A DNA stretch of 64,000 nt from Isoetes taiwanensis (GCA_021234155.1 JAJEKV010000006.1:10627317-10691316), one strand, 5' to 3'. Shown: positions 8,754 to 20,800, numbered from the stretch's first letter. A program made the numbers and translations. The notes: generated by a model not told the origin, from the letters alone.

Positions 8754-10284
8754 ATGGCGCCTACAAACCATCGAATGGTATAATAGCTCCGACCACAAGG
8801 GAGAAGTACCCGTACAGCAGGCCTTTGAGGTGTTCAATCATACATTTGATCTATATGCAACTCTAACAAGAACACCATTCTATACAGAGATAATGATCCA
8901 GTATGATCAACAGATATTGCCATGGGAAGTTAACATTCCACCCAGAGCAGGAAAGTGGGTTTCATTGGAAGTACTCTCCAGAATATTGGGCAATACATCT
9001 AAAATCAAGAAACAAATATGGGAAAGAACAAGCAACATGCCAGATTATATGAGATGCACAGTACAAAAGCATAGGCATGTTTCAGCTCAAGCAGCACTTG
9101 CAATTTTTATGCAATTTAACGCCATCAATCAGGTAGGGGAACCTTCAGTTCAGCCCCTAGACCTTGCACCCTTGAACACAAGGGTAAATCAAGATGATAT
9201 CCTCGAACTCGACACTACCGAGTACGTGACCCAAGGCACATCACATGGAATACTCAAGCTACAGGAAGATTATGAAGAAACTGGTGAGCTAGATGAAGAA
9301 GAAGAAGCGAGATTCGCCGAAAAATGGGAAAGGCAAATCACTATGCACGAAGAACGGGTGCTAAAATCAAACCCGCCACCAATAGGTATCACTGCCTTAT
9401 CCCCAATAATTGTCGAAGGAGAAGAATACCTCCTCGCAAATGACATATTGCATCTACCTTACTGCTTGGAACAAGGCCTAAGAATTGATGAACTCCTAGG
9501 CATCATCTCCGAAGGACAGCAGCATGACCTTATCGACTATTCTTATCAGGAGATTCCTCGTGAAGTGGCAGAGCACCATTCTTATGCGGGTGAAACAATG
9601 TCCGATATTGAAGCCTACCAATATATAAGGGAATTCTATAAGCAAAATGAACCCATTATATCGGAAGAAGAATTCCAAGCAATTCAAAGCACCTTGTATA
9701 AACCAGGCAGAGGACCTAGCGCGAGTCAGCCCAAGAGATCATCAAGAAGGGAGAGAACCAGCATCAATCTAGAAAACGCGGCGACAATGATGAGAGACCA
9801 TGATGATCTCCTAGCACTTGACATAGTGGGATCTGCAGCAGCAAGAAAAGGAACAGGCAAAGGAAAAGCACCAAAGGGGCATCAAAAAGGCAAGGCCTTG
9901 AGATACTACCTCCCAACCCTGTGTCAAGGCCAAATGTTAGTCTTTCACAAAGAATTTAGCCCAAGAGGGGAAGAAGCAATGGCATTGCTCATGGCACTCA
10001 CAGGTTTCGGGCAACATGCCAAAATAAGAGAAAATATCGATCACATTATTCTCATTAAAAGATCGGTAGCTCTCTATAGTTTGGATTTTGCACGGGGCCA
10101 TATGCGAGACGTACCACTTACAGTTGCCGCAGCTATGGCACCGGAACTCCCGGCACCACAAATGCAACAAGCCTTAGAAGGAGGGTCGGCACGAAATATC
10201 CTACGAAATGCGGGCAAAGGCCTTAGACTCAAGCATATCAAGGATTTCTTCAAATCCAAGACAGGATCCAGCTCCAAGGAATAG
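8754..10284 (+). CDS. Unknown chromovirus accessory protein (ORF1)
   Basis: The long frame 8830-10284 gives 484 residues. Homologous-looking coding sequence continues upstream to 8755, and an ATG at 8754 (MAPTNHR) leads into it through a one-base shift. No known domain is recognised. It has an acidic middle segment (ETGELDEEEEARF), a Lys/Gly-rich basic patch (KGTGKGKAPKGHQKGKA) and a structured C-terminal part (YYLPTLCQGQMLVFHKEF, RSVALYSLDFARGHMRDVPL). A diverged copy is present at the same place in the minus-strand chromovirus (38690-39732): GITALSPIIVEGEEYLL here against GLDALPVIYHQGQEYLL there, and CQGQMLVF against QGQVLFVA. It is therefore a lineage gene and not a random frame. It lies upstream of a separate gag that has its own capsid and zinc knuckle. 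Confidence 0.8.
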
Positions 10285-10499
10285 ATTAGCAATTTCATGT
10301 TTAGCTTTCTTAAAATTATGTCAAGTATTTACCTTCTAAGATAATATTATAATTTTATGTACCCATGGGTTTTGAATAGAAAAGTTATCTTATGATCATA
10401 TAAATCATTTTCTATTTTAAAATCTTTATGGTTTATTTGAAGCAAGATAACAATATCATAGCACCAAGGAATACTGCATAAACAATGTATTTTGATATA

Positions 10500-11760
10500 A
10501 CCTTGCAGCTGGAACATTCGGCTTACCACCTCAGGAACAAGAATTTCAAAACCGACAACGAAACTGGTTGCCAAGAAATTTATTTGGCCATGACAATGAT
10601 GAAGCACTCGAGGATGACATGTCACCCGAAGCTATAAACCAACGATTAGTGCGCATGAGAAATCAAATGACACGGATAGTCAACTGGGCAACACCAGGAG
10701 TGTCCACCTCTACCACCACAAGTCCCAGGAGTTGATCAACAAGTTCACCAAGGGCAGAATCCACCACCGGAAGTTCCAAAGGAGAAAAAGAGAAAGAAAA
10801 GACATAGGAGAAGTGTAACTCCTTCAAGCTCAAGTGCAGACAACACCACATCAGTACTGACTAGTGACAAGAATTCGACATCGAAGTCCCGATAGTTCCA
10901 ATTATAGGAACGGACATCAAGAGGAGGAACAAAGACGTCGAAAGTGGAAGATTACCAGAAGAAAATAGATATTGCTATGAGCAATGTCTGGAAAACAAGG
11001 AAACTGGGGCAGTTCTCTGGAAAGGACAGATCCGGCATGGAAGCAGAAGCATGGCTTGATGAGATGGAAGAATTTGGCAACTCCTATGGGATGAAGGATA
11101 AGGACATAGGAAAGGTAGCAACAGCAAATTTGAATGGTCCAGCCAGAATATGGTGGAAGGGATATGCCAAATCTAATAGACTCTTGAAAAGAAACAATTG
11201 TAAGTTCAAAACTTTTCAAAAAGCATTTCGTAAGCACTATGTACCTCGATCACAACAACAAAGCAGATTCAACAATTTTATAGGTTGGATCAAGGAAACT
11301 TAACCGTAGCCAAATATCTGAGTAAGAGTTCATGAGGCTACGATTAAATGTGCCAACACAATGAAAAGGCAAGCCGTAGATGGATACATTGAGGGACTAA
11401 ACCCCAACATCAAGAGACTTGTGCGGGCCATAAACCCAAGAAGATAAAGCCTTAAGTTTGGAAGAAACTCCACAAACACCTGGGCCAAAGCAGAGCAACT
11501 ATTCAAAGGACAAGTCAATAGCTCCATACACTCCAAGGCAGCAGGGAAACCAACCTGCTAACCAGCAGTTTCAAGGGAAGAATGACAGGAAGGGACCATA
11601 CAGAAACCAGTCAGCTCAAGGATCTTCATCTGGCAGGTCAATCAAAAGCTTCCTAGACAGCATTCCAAAAGAAAAGAGGGATGAATGCATCAAGAAACAA
11701 CTCTGTTTCAGATGTTTCCAGCCGGGCCACAGAACACATACATGTCCTTTCGTCATGCAG
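10500..11760 (+). pseudogene. gag (capsid and zinc knuckle) of the chromovirus, frameshifted
   Basis: The capsid core is in 10944-11303 (GQFSGKDRSGMEAEAWLDEM, ARIWWKGYAKS, FQKAFRKHYVP), typical Ty3 gag. It then continues in other frames at 11304-11453 (LRLNVP, DGYIEGLNPNIKRLV). The CCHC knuckle CFRCFQPGHRTHTC (about 11704-11745) lies in the next long frame. Sequence upstream from about 10506 looks like the gag N-terminus, with Gln-rich and Pro-rich text. At least two frameshifts break it. The minus-strand element has the matching gag at 36541-36999. Confidence 0.85.
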
Positions 11761-11869
11761 GCAGCTTTGGCAGAGCTAGATGGATGGGAATCACCTACTG
11801 AACAAGATGAAGATGATGATCAGGAGGAAGCCCAAGATTATATAGATGGTGAGTATAAGATTTGTGCAG

Positions 11870-12180
11870 CTATAGAGACTGATAATGTTGCAAGTCAGTC
11901 CACAGTCATCTCAGCTGATGCTATAATAGATGATAAACCGTATGTAATTCTATTAGACACAGGTAGTTCACACAATTTTGCATCTCCTAGACTGGCGGCA
12001 TTATTAAAGTCAAAGACCTTGAAATCTAAACCCAGACCAGTCAGCATGGCAAATGGGGCAATTCGACATACAAAGGGAAGAAGAGTTAACTTTGACGTCG
12101 GATTGACCGGAATAAAGTTCACCATGGGAGCTGAGGTAATGGATATTGGTAGTTGGAATGGAATTCCTCAAACCAGCTAA
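11870..12180 (+). CDS. Aspartic protease domain
   Basis: The frame 11458-12180 ends with a retropepsin: [16 protein letters not shown] carries the D-T-G catalytic motif (about 11950), and the flap-side text is [17 protein letters not shown]. It would cleave the polyprotein as a dimer. The domain ends at a stop next to the RT frame, which overlaps by 35 bases, so a shift is needed for read-through. The homologous minus-strand region (35830-36080) has lost the DTG motif. Confidence 0.85.
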
Positions 12181-13262
12181 GGCAATCATTGACTGCGACA
12201 ATAAAGAAATAGCAATCACCGCACCAGATGGCAAACGAATAGTGGTCAGAGGTAAGGAAATTCCTTCAGTAATGCAGTGTATAACTTTAAGCCAGTTGAA
12301 TAAATACAATTTAAAGAAGGAGATTGAATATATCCTTAGGCTAGAAGCAATACAACCTGATAGTAAGAATAAAAAGCAGGGGAAAAGCATAGATAAATTT
12401 CCTAAGCCTATTGCTAAAATCATAAGAGAATTTTATGATGTTTTTCCGGATGACATCCGAGAACTACCACCCAATAGAGGTGTGGAATGTGAGGTTACTC
12501 TAGCACCAGATGCTAAGCCTACCGGCAAGGCTCCCTACAGGATGAGCACACCGGAACTTGGAGAGCTTAAGAAACAGTTAAAGGAGTTGTTGGAAATTGG
12601 TTTTATAAGACCAAGTGTATCACCCTTTGGGGCACCTATCCTCTTCGTGAAGAAGAAAGATGGAAGTTTAAGAATGTGTATAGATTACCGACAACTCAAT
12701 AAACAAACGGTAAAGAATAAACACGCATTACCAAGGGCAGATGATCTAATGGATCGACTTCAAGGGGCAAAGATATTCTCCAAAATTGACTTAAGGTCAG
12801 GATACCATCAAATAAGAATAAAAGAAGAAGATGTTCATAAAACAGCTTTCAGAACACGCTATGGTCATTATGAATTTACAGTTATGCCCTTTGGCCTATC
12901 AAATGCACCAGCAACGTTCATGAGGTTGATGAATGATATTTTCAGAGAGTTCTTGGATGATTTTGTAATAGTGTTCTTCGACGATATCCTCATTTATAGT
13001 AAGTCAATCGAAGAACATGATCACCATCTAAGAAAAGTCTTACAAAAACTAAGAAGGCATAAGCTATTTGCCAAATTTTCCAAGTGTCACTTTGCCACCC
13101 CCAAAGTTGATTATTTGGGGCATATTGTATCAGCAGAAGGCATTGCACCAGATCCAGCAAAGATAGAAGCCCTCATGGATTGGCCAGCACCAAGAAACGT
13201 TCCTGAAGTAAGAAGTTTCCTGGGTCTTGCAGGATACTACAGAAAATTTGTAAAAGACTTTG
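12146..13262 (+). CDS. Reverse transcriptase domain
   Basis: The frame 12146-13282 has the RT blocks in order: [35 protein letters not shown] (first catalytic Asp), [19 protein letters not shown], and FFDDILIYS in place of the usual Y-x-DD, then the thumb words [11 protein letters not shown] and [13 protein letters not shown]. The chain is broken at about 13265, where one base is missing compared with the minus-strand element (KLAAPL there). Apart from that the frame is open and looks selected. Confidence 0.93.
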
Positions 13263-13770
13263 CTAAGTGGCAGCTCCTTTGACAGACCTCACAAAGCAAC
13301 AGAAGGTAAAGAACTGGATGGACAATTGGATGCAAGGAGTACAAGTTTCTTTTGATAAACTTAAAGAAGCCTTGACAACAGCTCCAGTTCTAACCTTACC
13401 TGACCCCGAAAAAGATAAACTGGTAGCAACTGATGCAAGCATGATTGCCACAGGCGGGGTACTTATGCAGGAAGGAAGGGTAGTTGCATATGATTCAAAG
13501 AAAATGAATGAAGCAGAACAACGATATCCGACTCATGATCAAGAACTATTGGCAGTAGTGAGGGCACTACGCATTTGGAGACATTACTTGTTAGGAAAGA
13601 AGTTCCAATTAGACACAGATCATCAGAGTTTGCAATACATATTCACATAACCACTTCTAAATTTGAGACAAAGAAGGTGGATGGAGTTTTTAGAAGAATA
13701 TGACTTTGATATAGTCTATAAGCCCGGCAAATTGAATGTAGTTGCTGACGCTCTCTCTATGAGCCAATAG
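13263..13770 (+). pseudogene. RNase H domain of the chromovirus
   Basis: The frame 13267-13650 continues from RT after a one-base shift: [10 protein letters not shown], then the RNase H motifs VATDASMIATGG, THDQELLAVVRALRIWRHYL and DTDHQSLQYIF. A TAA interrupts it at 13648. Coding text resumes ([23 protein letters not shown]) and ends at a TAG at 13768. The catalytic Asp, Glu and Asp positions are present. Confidence 0.88.
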
Positions 13771-13788
13771 TCACAAGAACACACTGCA

Positions 13789-14966
13789 ATGCCATATCAA
13801 CTTTGTCAAGTGAATTCGGCAGGAAAATTGAGGAGGCAATATCCTCTAGTGTGGAGTTCCAATAGGTTTGGGCAAGCCTTTGCAAGGATGCAAGGACAAA
13901 CAAGGAAAGGGAACTTTTTAAGAATTATAAGAAGGAAGGCAAGCTTCTTTATCATAAGGACAAATTGTGTGTCCCAGAAGCATCAGGAGTGAGAAAATTG
14001 ATTCTCAATGATACTCACAATAGCCCGATTGCAGGTCATGCAGGCTTTATGAAGACTTACTTCAAGATAAGAAGTAGTTACTTCTGGCCAGGTATGAAGA
14101 AGGACATTGCCAATTATATTCGGCAATGTCAATTATGTCAACAAACCAAGGCGAACAACCAAGCATTCCCGGAGCCCTAGAACCATTAGCAATTCCGGGC
14201 GCCAAGTGGGAAAGCGGTGAGTATGGATTTCATCACGGGCCTTCCAAGAACAGCAAGGGGGCATGACGCACTCATGGTAGTGGTCGATAAACTTTCAAAG
14301 ATGGCACATTTCTTGCCATGTAGAACAACAGATACTGCCCTAGATACAGCCTTGCTCTTCATTAAAGAAATTTTCAGACTTCATAGCATGCCTAGAGGAA
14401 TAATATCGGATAGAGATCCGAAATTTATAAGTGCATTTTGGAAGGACTTCTTTGGAACCATTGGGACAAAGCTTTGTATGAGTACAGCTTATCATCCTCA
14501 AACAGATGGTCAAACAGAAAGAACAAACAGAATTTTGGAAGATATGTTGAGACATTACGTGTGGAACAAACAGACGAAATGGGAGGACTACATATACTTG
14601 GTAGAATTTGCATACAATAGTACCAAGCAAGAATCATCACAGATGTCCCCTTTTATGATCAATTATGGATACCAATGTCTCACACCTGACACGTGGCACA
14701 ATCCAGTGTCAAAAGTTGAAATCTCTCAGCAAATGTTAGAAGATATGCAACAACTAGTGCAAGAAGTTCGGGAATATTTGATAGCAGCTAGAAGCCGTCA
14801 AAAGAGCTTAGCAGATAAGCATAGAACAGTGAGAGAATTTCAAGTTGAAGATAGCGTATGGCTAAAGATAAAAGTTAAGCAAGCCAAGCTCAGAATAGGA
14901 AATTGCAAGAAATTGGCACCAAGATGGGCAGGACCATTTAAAATTATTGAGAGAGTTGGGAATTAG
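13789..14966 (+). pseudogene. Integrase (zinc-binding and catalytic core)
   Basis: An H-H-C-C zinc finger (HNSPIAGHAGF ... CQLCQQTK) spans about 13995-14145. The D-D-E core follows: SMDFITGLPR (D), GIISDRDPKFIS (D) and TDGQTERTNRI (E), then PFMINYGYQCLTPD. The product would insert element cDNA into the genome. The frame changes between 13992 and 14217, and a TAG at 14178 separates finger and core, so this copy needs repair to make one protein. Confidence 0.9.
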
Positions 14967-15329
14967 TCCTACAGATTAGACTTACCCGCTCATCTAAAGG
15001 TTCATAAAGTTTTCCACGTTAGTCTCCTTAAGAGGCATACCCCAAATCCGGAAGAGATTTTGGAAACTCCAACTTTATTGGAAATGACAGAGGAGCATCT
15101 TGAAATTGTTCCTGAAATCATCCTTGACAAAGCACTCAAGAAAACACGAAGATCGGAATTTCTTCAGTACTTAGTCAAATGGAAGCACGTGCCAGTGGAA
15201 GACGCAACTTGGGTACTCAAACAAGATTTGGAAAGACAATACCCAGAATTTATGAACCAATTCGACGGCCAAGTCATCTCCGAAATGGCCAACATCGAAT
15301 GTATAGGTCTGCCATTGTTAAATCTTTAA
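14967..15329 (+). CDS. Integrase C-terminus with chromodomain
   Basis: After a stop at about 14965 the text HLKVHKVFHVSLLKRH resumes. The frame from 15060 contains a chromodomain: ALKKTRRSEFLQYLVKWKHV, then EDATWVLKQDLERQYPEFM. Aromatic residues at the expected cage positions (Y, W, W) are visible. In chromoviruses this module guides integration by binding modified histone H3. It is the last coding feature before the 3' untranslated region. Confidence 0.88.
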   Translation, partial: SYRLDLPAHLKVHKVFHVSLLKRHTPNPEEILETPTLLEMTEEHLEIVPEIILDKALKKTRRSEFLQYLVKWKHVPVEDATWVLKQDLERQYPEFMNQFDGQVISEMANIECIGLPLLNL

Positions 15330-16117
15330 TAGAGTAGCTAAGTTAGGGAATACTTTGTAGTTAGTTATGATACTTACAAAGTATAGATTATCATGTTTTA
15401 GATAAGTCTAGAAGAAGAGTGTTGGCGATGATGAGATCATCCATAAGACGTTCTCTATGCCATTACGCACTGCAAGTGTACATGACCATAGGGGGGTCAT
15501 GTAAAATAAAAGTGATCATGGGCAATGAAGGATACAATTGCATGTTCCTAAGCTTAAACCATGAAACCATGAAACACTGTGGGGTGCATGATCAACGGGG
15601 GAGGGGGGAGGGAGATCATGCACAAGGTAACTACTATCATGGGCAATGATAGGATCATCTTAAATGATTCTTAGCTTAAACCGTATGACCATGATCGTAT
15701 GTTTTAGAAAAGGTAATAGTAAGTAAGTAGGGGGGGTGGTCCCCTTAAAACCACAATTTATAATTTAAACTAACGTAATGTGCTACTCATTGCAGGGAAG
15801 TGAATTCAAGCAAATACGAGGGAGCGCGATTAGAAGTTAGGAGTTAAGAATTTTAGTAGATAGCTTAAACTCCTAAACTTAAATTATGAATTGATGTGTC
15901 CAATTCATAATGTTTTGTTATAAATAAACTTGAAAATACTTACGTATAAGCTTGCAAGGATATTCTTCCAAGCTACTGTTGTAAAAACAAATATATATCG
16001 GAAGTTATCGTTTCCTTTTATATATATACAAATTCAATCTAATTATAATTGAGTATATAAGTTATGCAGGTTCGAAAAACCTTACTTTAATGTCAGCCGG
16101 ACAAAGATTATTCTGTT
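15330..16117 (+). other. 3' untranslated region of the chromovirus
   Basis: About 790 AT-rich bases with several G-runs (15486, 15597, 15731) and no supported gene. Confidence 0.6.
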
Positions 16118-16126
16118 GGGGGAGAA
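16118..16126 (+). promoter_or_regulatory. Polypurine tract
   Basis: GGGGGAGAA lies directly before the 3' LTR start (TGTGACG at 16127). It primes plus-strand DNA synthesis. The minus-strand element has the same tract. Confidence 0.92.
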
Positions 16127-17731
16127 TGTGACGTTCCCCTAAAATATACGGTATGTATACGTATATTTTGGGCCACGTCACCATACAAATCCATTTGTAT
16201 GACAATTACGTAAGTTCAAGTCACATTAAAATGTAACTTGATTAACCTTAGGAAAGGATATATCCACGTGGCACTACCTGATTGGGGTAACTGGCCACGT
16301 GTTCGCATTCCATTGGACAAGGTGTCAACCCTAACCCTAACTTGCCTATAAATACCTAACCCTAATCTAGAAGACACTTTTGCTCTCCTACTCTTGAGGC
16401 TATTGTCACAACCGGAGTTCAGAATCAAGATCCAGAAGCTGCAGCATAGCACGGTTTAGCGACCCAAGCAGCGTTGACGTGTTGGATTGATGTGATAATC
16501 TCAAACGTTGAAGAATCGATGGAGACCGGGATCAGGAGGAAATGCGTCAGGAGCAGGTATTTTGAAGCAGTTTCAGCTATAGAGACGTAGTAGAGTCATG
16601 TATTCTAAGTAGAGCCTTCCTAGAATCACTATTTCAACTGATGAACCGAATCAATGAACCCTAACTCCCTAGTTAGATTCATGTGATTAGGTTAGATCTT
16701 ATTCTTATTGTTCATATGTTATGGATATGATATGGTTGATCTCTTGTTATGCTCCTCATGTATTGGGAAGGGGGGTAGAGACCTAGCAGCCTTATGTATG
16801 ATGCTTCTAGATAGACCCATAATACCTATTATATGCGGCACACGTGCATAGAGCCCCTTAGGACTAAGGGAGTTATGGAATGACCGAGCACCATATACTT
16901 GGGATCGGTGACAAGATGGAGGAATAGTCCCTGGCCGAAAGCTCTCTTGGGGACTTGGGGCGCACTAGGCCTATGGTCGGTCACTTCGTGTGGGCCGGGC
17001 ATGGGTTCGTCACCCCCTGGATCAATGGTGCCGCCTCGATCTGAAAGAGCTGCAGTGCCTGGGCTGGTTCTTGTTTTTGGGGGTTAAAGGCGTGAGCGGG
17101 CGTGTGTCGCCCGCGATCCTCTAGTAAGCCCATCAATCAGCGATTTCGGGAAGGGAAGATGTAACCCGACCTTGCCTCATCGGACGGGGAGATGAAACTT
17201 GGAGTAGTCTCTTAGGGTGAATCAAGAGATTGTGTATCCGTACTCTATCACGCTATAGCTCGTTTTAGCCCATCTCGCAAAGTATGCACGGGAGGGGCGG
17301 ATGGAGTGGTCAACCCTTAGCCATTGTCTTATAGCCAGCCCCCCGCCATTGTTTACACTTCCGCCTCAGTATCTATCTTGAGACCTAGCCGTCAGTGTAC
17401 TTTCCCCCACGAGTCAGAGCTTGGGTAGAAGCTTTATTGTTTTATGGTGTATTGATCCTTCTGGCGATTCTATGGATGGATGGATTGAGCTACCCTTCGA
17501 GGTAGGCTTATTATTATTGTTGTTAGTTGCTAGTACTGACATTAGTTATATGCTTCCGCTGTTATTAGGAGTCCATAGGGGACGGATTTACGAGACACCT
17601 CCGTGTCCCTTACCGTTCTAGCCATCCCTAGAACGGGATAGATGGAGGGCCCATCCAGTAGACGACACTGGTTGGGGGGATTTTCCGTGAAGTGTACGGT
17701 GGTTACCGTATATTGTGCAGGGAGCGTCTCA
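16127..17731 (+). repeat. 3' LTR of the H3-carrying chromovirus
   Basis: 1605 bp matching 4845-6440 along its full length, with many small indels and substitutions. It ends CGTCTCA instead of CGTCACA and is followed by the AAGAG target duplication. Confidence 0.95.
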
Positions 17732-17736
17732 AAGAG

Positions 17737-18630
17737 AGTAGAATCAGGAGGCCGATGCTTTGTGCAAAAATGCCTTGATGTCTTACTTGTCTGAAGGAGG
17801 TATTCCTGAAGAAGAACTTGAGGAACGTGTGGTCAAAGAACTATGTCATAACTTGGTTATCAATGCATCAGAGGAGGAACAACCTCAAGAGATCCTATCA
17901 CCAAAAATGGTGCGCAAAGAACATTATTTGTAGGGGATCTATTTGATACTCAAGACAAAGAGGAAATCACTAGTTTCTTTGAGAGTAGAGGAGATGTTTT
18001 TTCGAAACTCATTAAAATCAAAGAAGAGGTATATCAATTTGAAATTAAGATAAAAGAAGGTTGCAAATCTATTTTTCAAAAGTTAATGCCTCATTGCTGG
18101 GATTTATTAAAGAAAAATTGCACAAGATGTTAGATGCAGGTGTCATTATTGAGATTATCAATCCTGAATGGGTGTCTTGTATTGTACCAGTGGAGAAAAA
18201 GAGTGGAGCTTTGGGATTTTGCATAGATTATAGAGACTTCAACAAAGCTACTACCAAGGATTGCTATTGTCATTCCTAGACGAAATCTCGTATGCTGTGA
18301 CAGGTAAAGATATGTATTCATTCTTAGATAGTTGTCCAGGATTTAACTAGATCAGCATCAAAGAATAAGATCAGCCCAAGACCTCCTTCGTAACTCCTTG
18401 AGGTACATATTCCATGAAAATAATGCTTTTTGGATTTATGAATGCGCCAGCAACTTTCAAGAAGATATGGACATCATTTTCAGCTCTATGTCAACAAAAG
18501 AGTTTAGGGTGTCCTTGGATGATTTATGCTTGGGTTCCTGTCCTACTAAACATTTAGGATTACTTGAGAACGAAGCCAACCTTATTCCGGATACCATCAA
18601 GCCTAACTTCAAGTCAACCAAGAAGGTTTA
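17737..18630 (+). pseudogene. Old element: RNase H tail, then reverse transcriptase
   Basis: At 17750 the interrupted RNase H resumes (ADALCKNALMSYLSEGG). After a Glu-rich linker an RT follows in broken frames: NASLLGFIKEKLHKMLDAGV, PVEKKSGALGFCIDYRDFNK, MLFGFMNAPATF and SLDDLC in the place of the Y-x-DD box. Several stops (for example near 18278 and 18350) and frameshifts make it non-functional. RT motifs lie downstream of RNase H here. Confidence 0.75.
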
Positions 18631-18689
18631 AAGAAAAATGTGATTGATAATGTCTTGTGCAAAGTCAATAGGGATGGAGTCTTGCTCAG

Positions 18690-19755
18690 GTGCGTGAGAT
18701 GAAGAAGAAGCTGGTATGATCATAGGAGAGATGCACAAGGGCATTTGTGGTGGACATTTTGATGGGGATACCACAACAAAGAAGATTCTCAGGTCTGGCT
18801 AAAGTTTTTGGAGATTGTTATATAACATCATTAAAACATGCCATCAATGTCAAATCTTTGGTAAAAGGATCCTTCTCTCAACTGCCCTGAATCCTATTGT
18901 CTCTCCAGGACCATTTCAGATATGGGGACTTGATTATATTGGTCCCACTAATCCTTCTTCTGTAGGTCAACATCAATATATCATTGTGGCTACAAACCAT
19001 TTTACAAAGTGGGCAGAAGCAATTCCCCTGAGGCAGACAAATGCCCTCATGACATCATGTGTGTGCTAGGTTTGGTATCCCTCTTAAGTTACATTCAGAC
19101 AGAGGTACACCATTTGTTAATGAAGTTATTGCCAATTTGTTAAGCATTCTTAAAGTCAAGCATATAAAAATTTTCTCATATTATCCTCAAAGTAATGATC
19201 AAGCTGAGGTTACTAATAAAGTTTTGAACATTTTGCAGAAAACAATAGAAATGAACAAGAGCGATTGGCATCTTAAGATAGTGGATGCACTTTGGGCTTA
19301 CAGGGTTACCAACAAGACAGCCACAAATCATCCCACCATTCAACTTCGTCTATGGCATTGATGTTATATTGCCAATTGAACTTGAGCTGTCATCCTTCAG
19401 GTTAGCTTACTATTTGAACATGCTTTGCGGGAAAGGTTGGATGTCTTGATGCATAGGATAGAGCTAACTTGCTGAAGAAAGCCAAAGGCTTGGCTGTATT
19501 CAAAGCATTTCACAAAATTCAAGGTACTTTCAAAGAGGGAAAACTTGTACTCAAATGGAAAAAATCAAGAGAAGATATGGCTTGGAAGAACCCTTTGAGG
19601 TTTTAGAATCAGCAAGCTCAAACTCATACTGGTTGATTACTACAGGTATGTCATTGCCAAATTCCATAAACATCATACATCTGAAGAGGTACTGGGATCA
19701 GCATGTGTGTCTATTCCTAGAAAATAGTTCAACATCTCATGTTAGAATAGGTTAG
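18690..19755 (+). pseudogene. Old element: integrase
   Basis: Broken frames give the zinc-finger text (MHKGICGGHF ... KTCHQCQIFGK), the catalytic core (WGLDYIGPTN for the first D, LHSDRGTPFVNE for the second, NDQAEVTNKVL for the E) and a C-terminal part (KRRYGLEEPFEVLESASSNS, IIHLKRYWDQ). Frame changes occur near 19065 and 19360. A chromodomain is not seen, unlike in the nested element. Confidence 0.8.
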
Positions 19756-20800
19756 CTAGTTTAGTTTCATGTTTGAAATATGCTTGCTTTGATAAGTTTA
19801 GATTTATATTTATAGAAAAATTAGGACTGATATGAAGACAATAGGAAACATTTCAAGAGAAAAATGATTGCTAATGCTCGCCTAAAGTATCATATAAAAG
19901 TTCACCAGCTGAAACATCCAGTTGATGTGTGAATTTCACTACCACCATCAAACCTTTGCTTCTTTGTGTAAAATCTTGATATCCTTTACATTCCACAAAG
20001 ATTGTTGAGTTTATCTTCTAATGAGTTTCTATATTTCCATGACATGTGCACTCTTGAATCCATTTATATCCATCTGCCATGAGTAGACCTACCTGTCACC
20101 ATAGCCATTTCATTCAGATTCATTTCCCTAAAGTCTTTGTCCCTTACCTTCACACAGAGCTGCATCTTCAAGGCACACATCTTGTTTTGGCAAGTTCACA
20201 ATACATTCATACTCCATATCTTTCACTTCATTATCACACTTACACCTCATATACCTCACTCCCACATTCACACTATATTTACACTCCATTTACACTCCAT
20301 CCATATCATGTCTCTACCACATACATATTCATTCCATCCTACATACACCTTGCATTCCATTCACATCATATCTCCACTACATACACATTCATTCCAATAT
20401 ACCCACTCTACATTGATTTTTACACATCCATACAATTGCATTCTCATCTGGAGTCCTGACTTATGTTAAAGACCTTTTTAGGAACTTCCTTTTTTGCTCC
20501 AAAGGCTAAGGGAACCAGCCTTTCTCTTGTTTTGGCGAGATGTTGCCTTCAAAGGGCAATATACTAATCATTAGTCCTTGCATTGTTTTCTAGGATTGAA
20601 GAATTGAAAATCTTGGTAGGGGACATTGGTGTCAAAGTCAAGGAAGACCCACTTTCAAGGTTAACACAATGCATTTGATGTCAAACTCCATAGAAGGTAT
20701 CAAATTCAAGGTCAAACACTTGGTCATAGCATGGGTTTTGAAGTCTAAAAGTCAACCATTTGAAGTTTGAAAGTCAACACGTTGAAGCTTGGAAGACCTC
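19756..20800 (+). other. 3' non-coding part of the old element
   Basis: A pyrimidine-rich stretch with loosely repeated words (TTCCATTCACATCATATCTCCACTACATACACATTCATTCC-like, 20260-20420). I see no gene. The start of the 3' LTR lies somewhere in or after it but cannot be fixed by eye. Confidence 0.5.

Larger units (their letters stand above)
4845..17731 (+). mobile_element. Complete chromovirus (Ty3/Gypsy) carrying histone H3 and an extra ORF
   Basis: A 12.9-kb LTR retrotransposon bounded by LTRs that begin TGTGACG and end CGTCACA (3' copy CGTCTCA). It is flanked by a perfect 5-bp direct repeat AAGAG (4840-4844 and 17732-17736). Order: LTR, initiator-Met PBS, H3-like gene, two hairpins, unknown ORF, gag, protease, RT, RNase H, integrase, chromodomain, PPT, LTR. 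The pol frames carry several stops and frameshifts, and the LTRs differ at many sites, so this copy is not recent and probably not active by itself. Confidence 0.95.
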
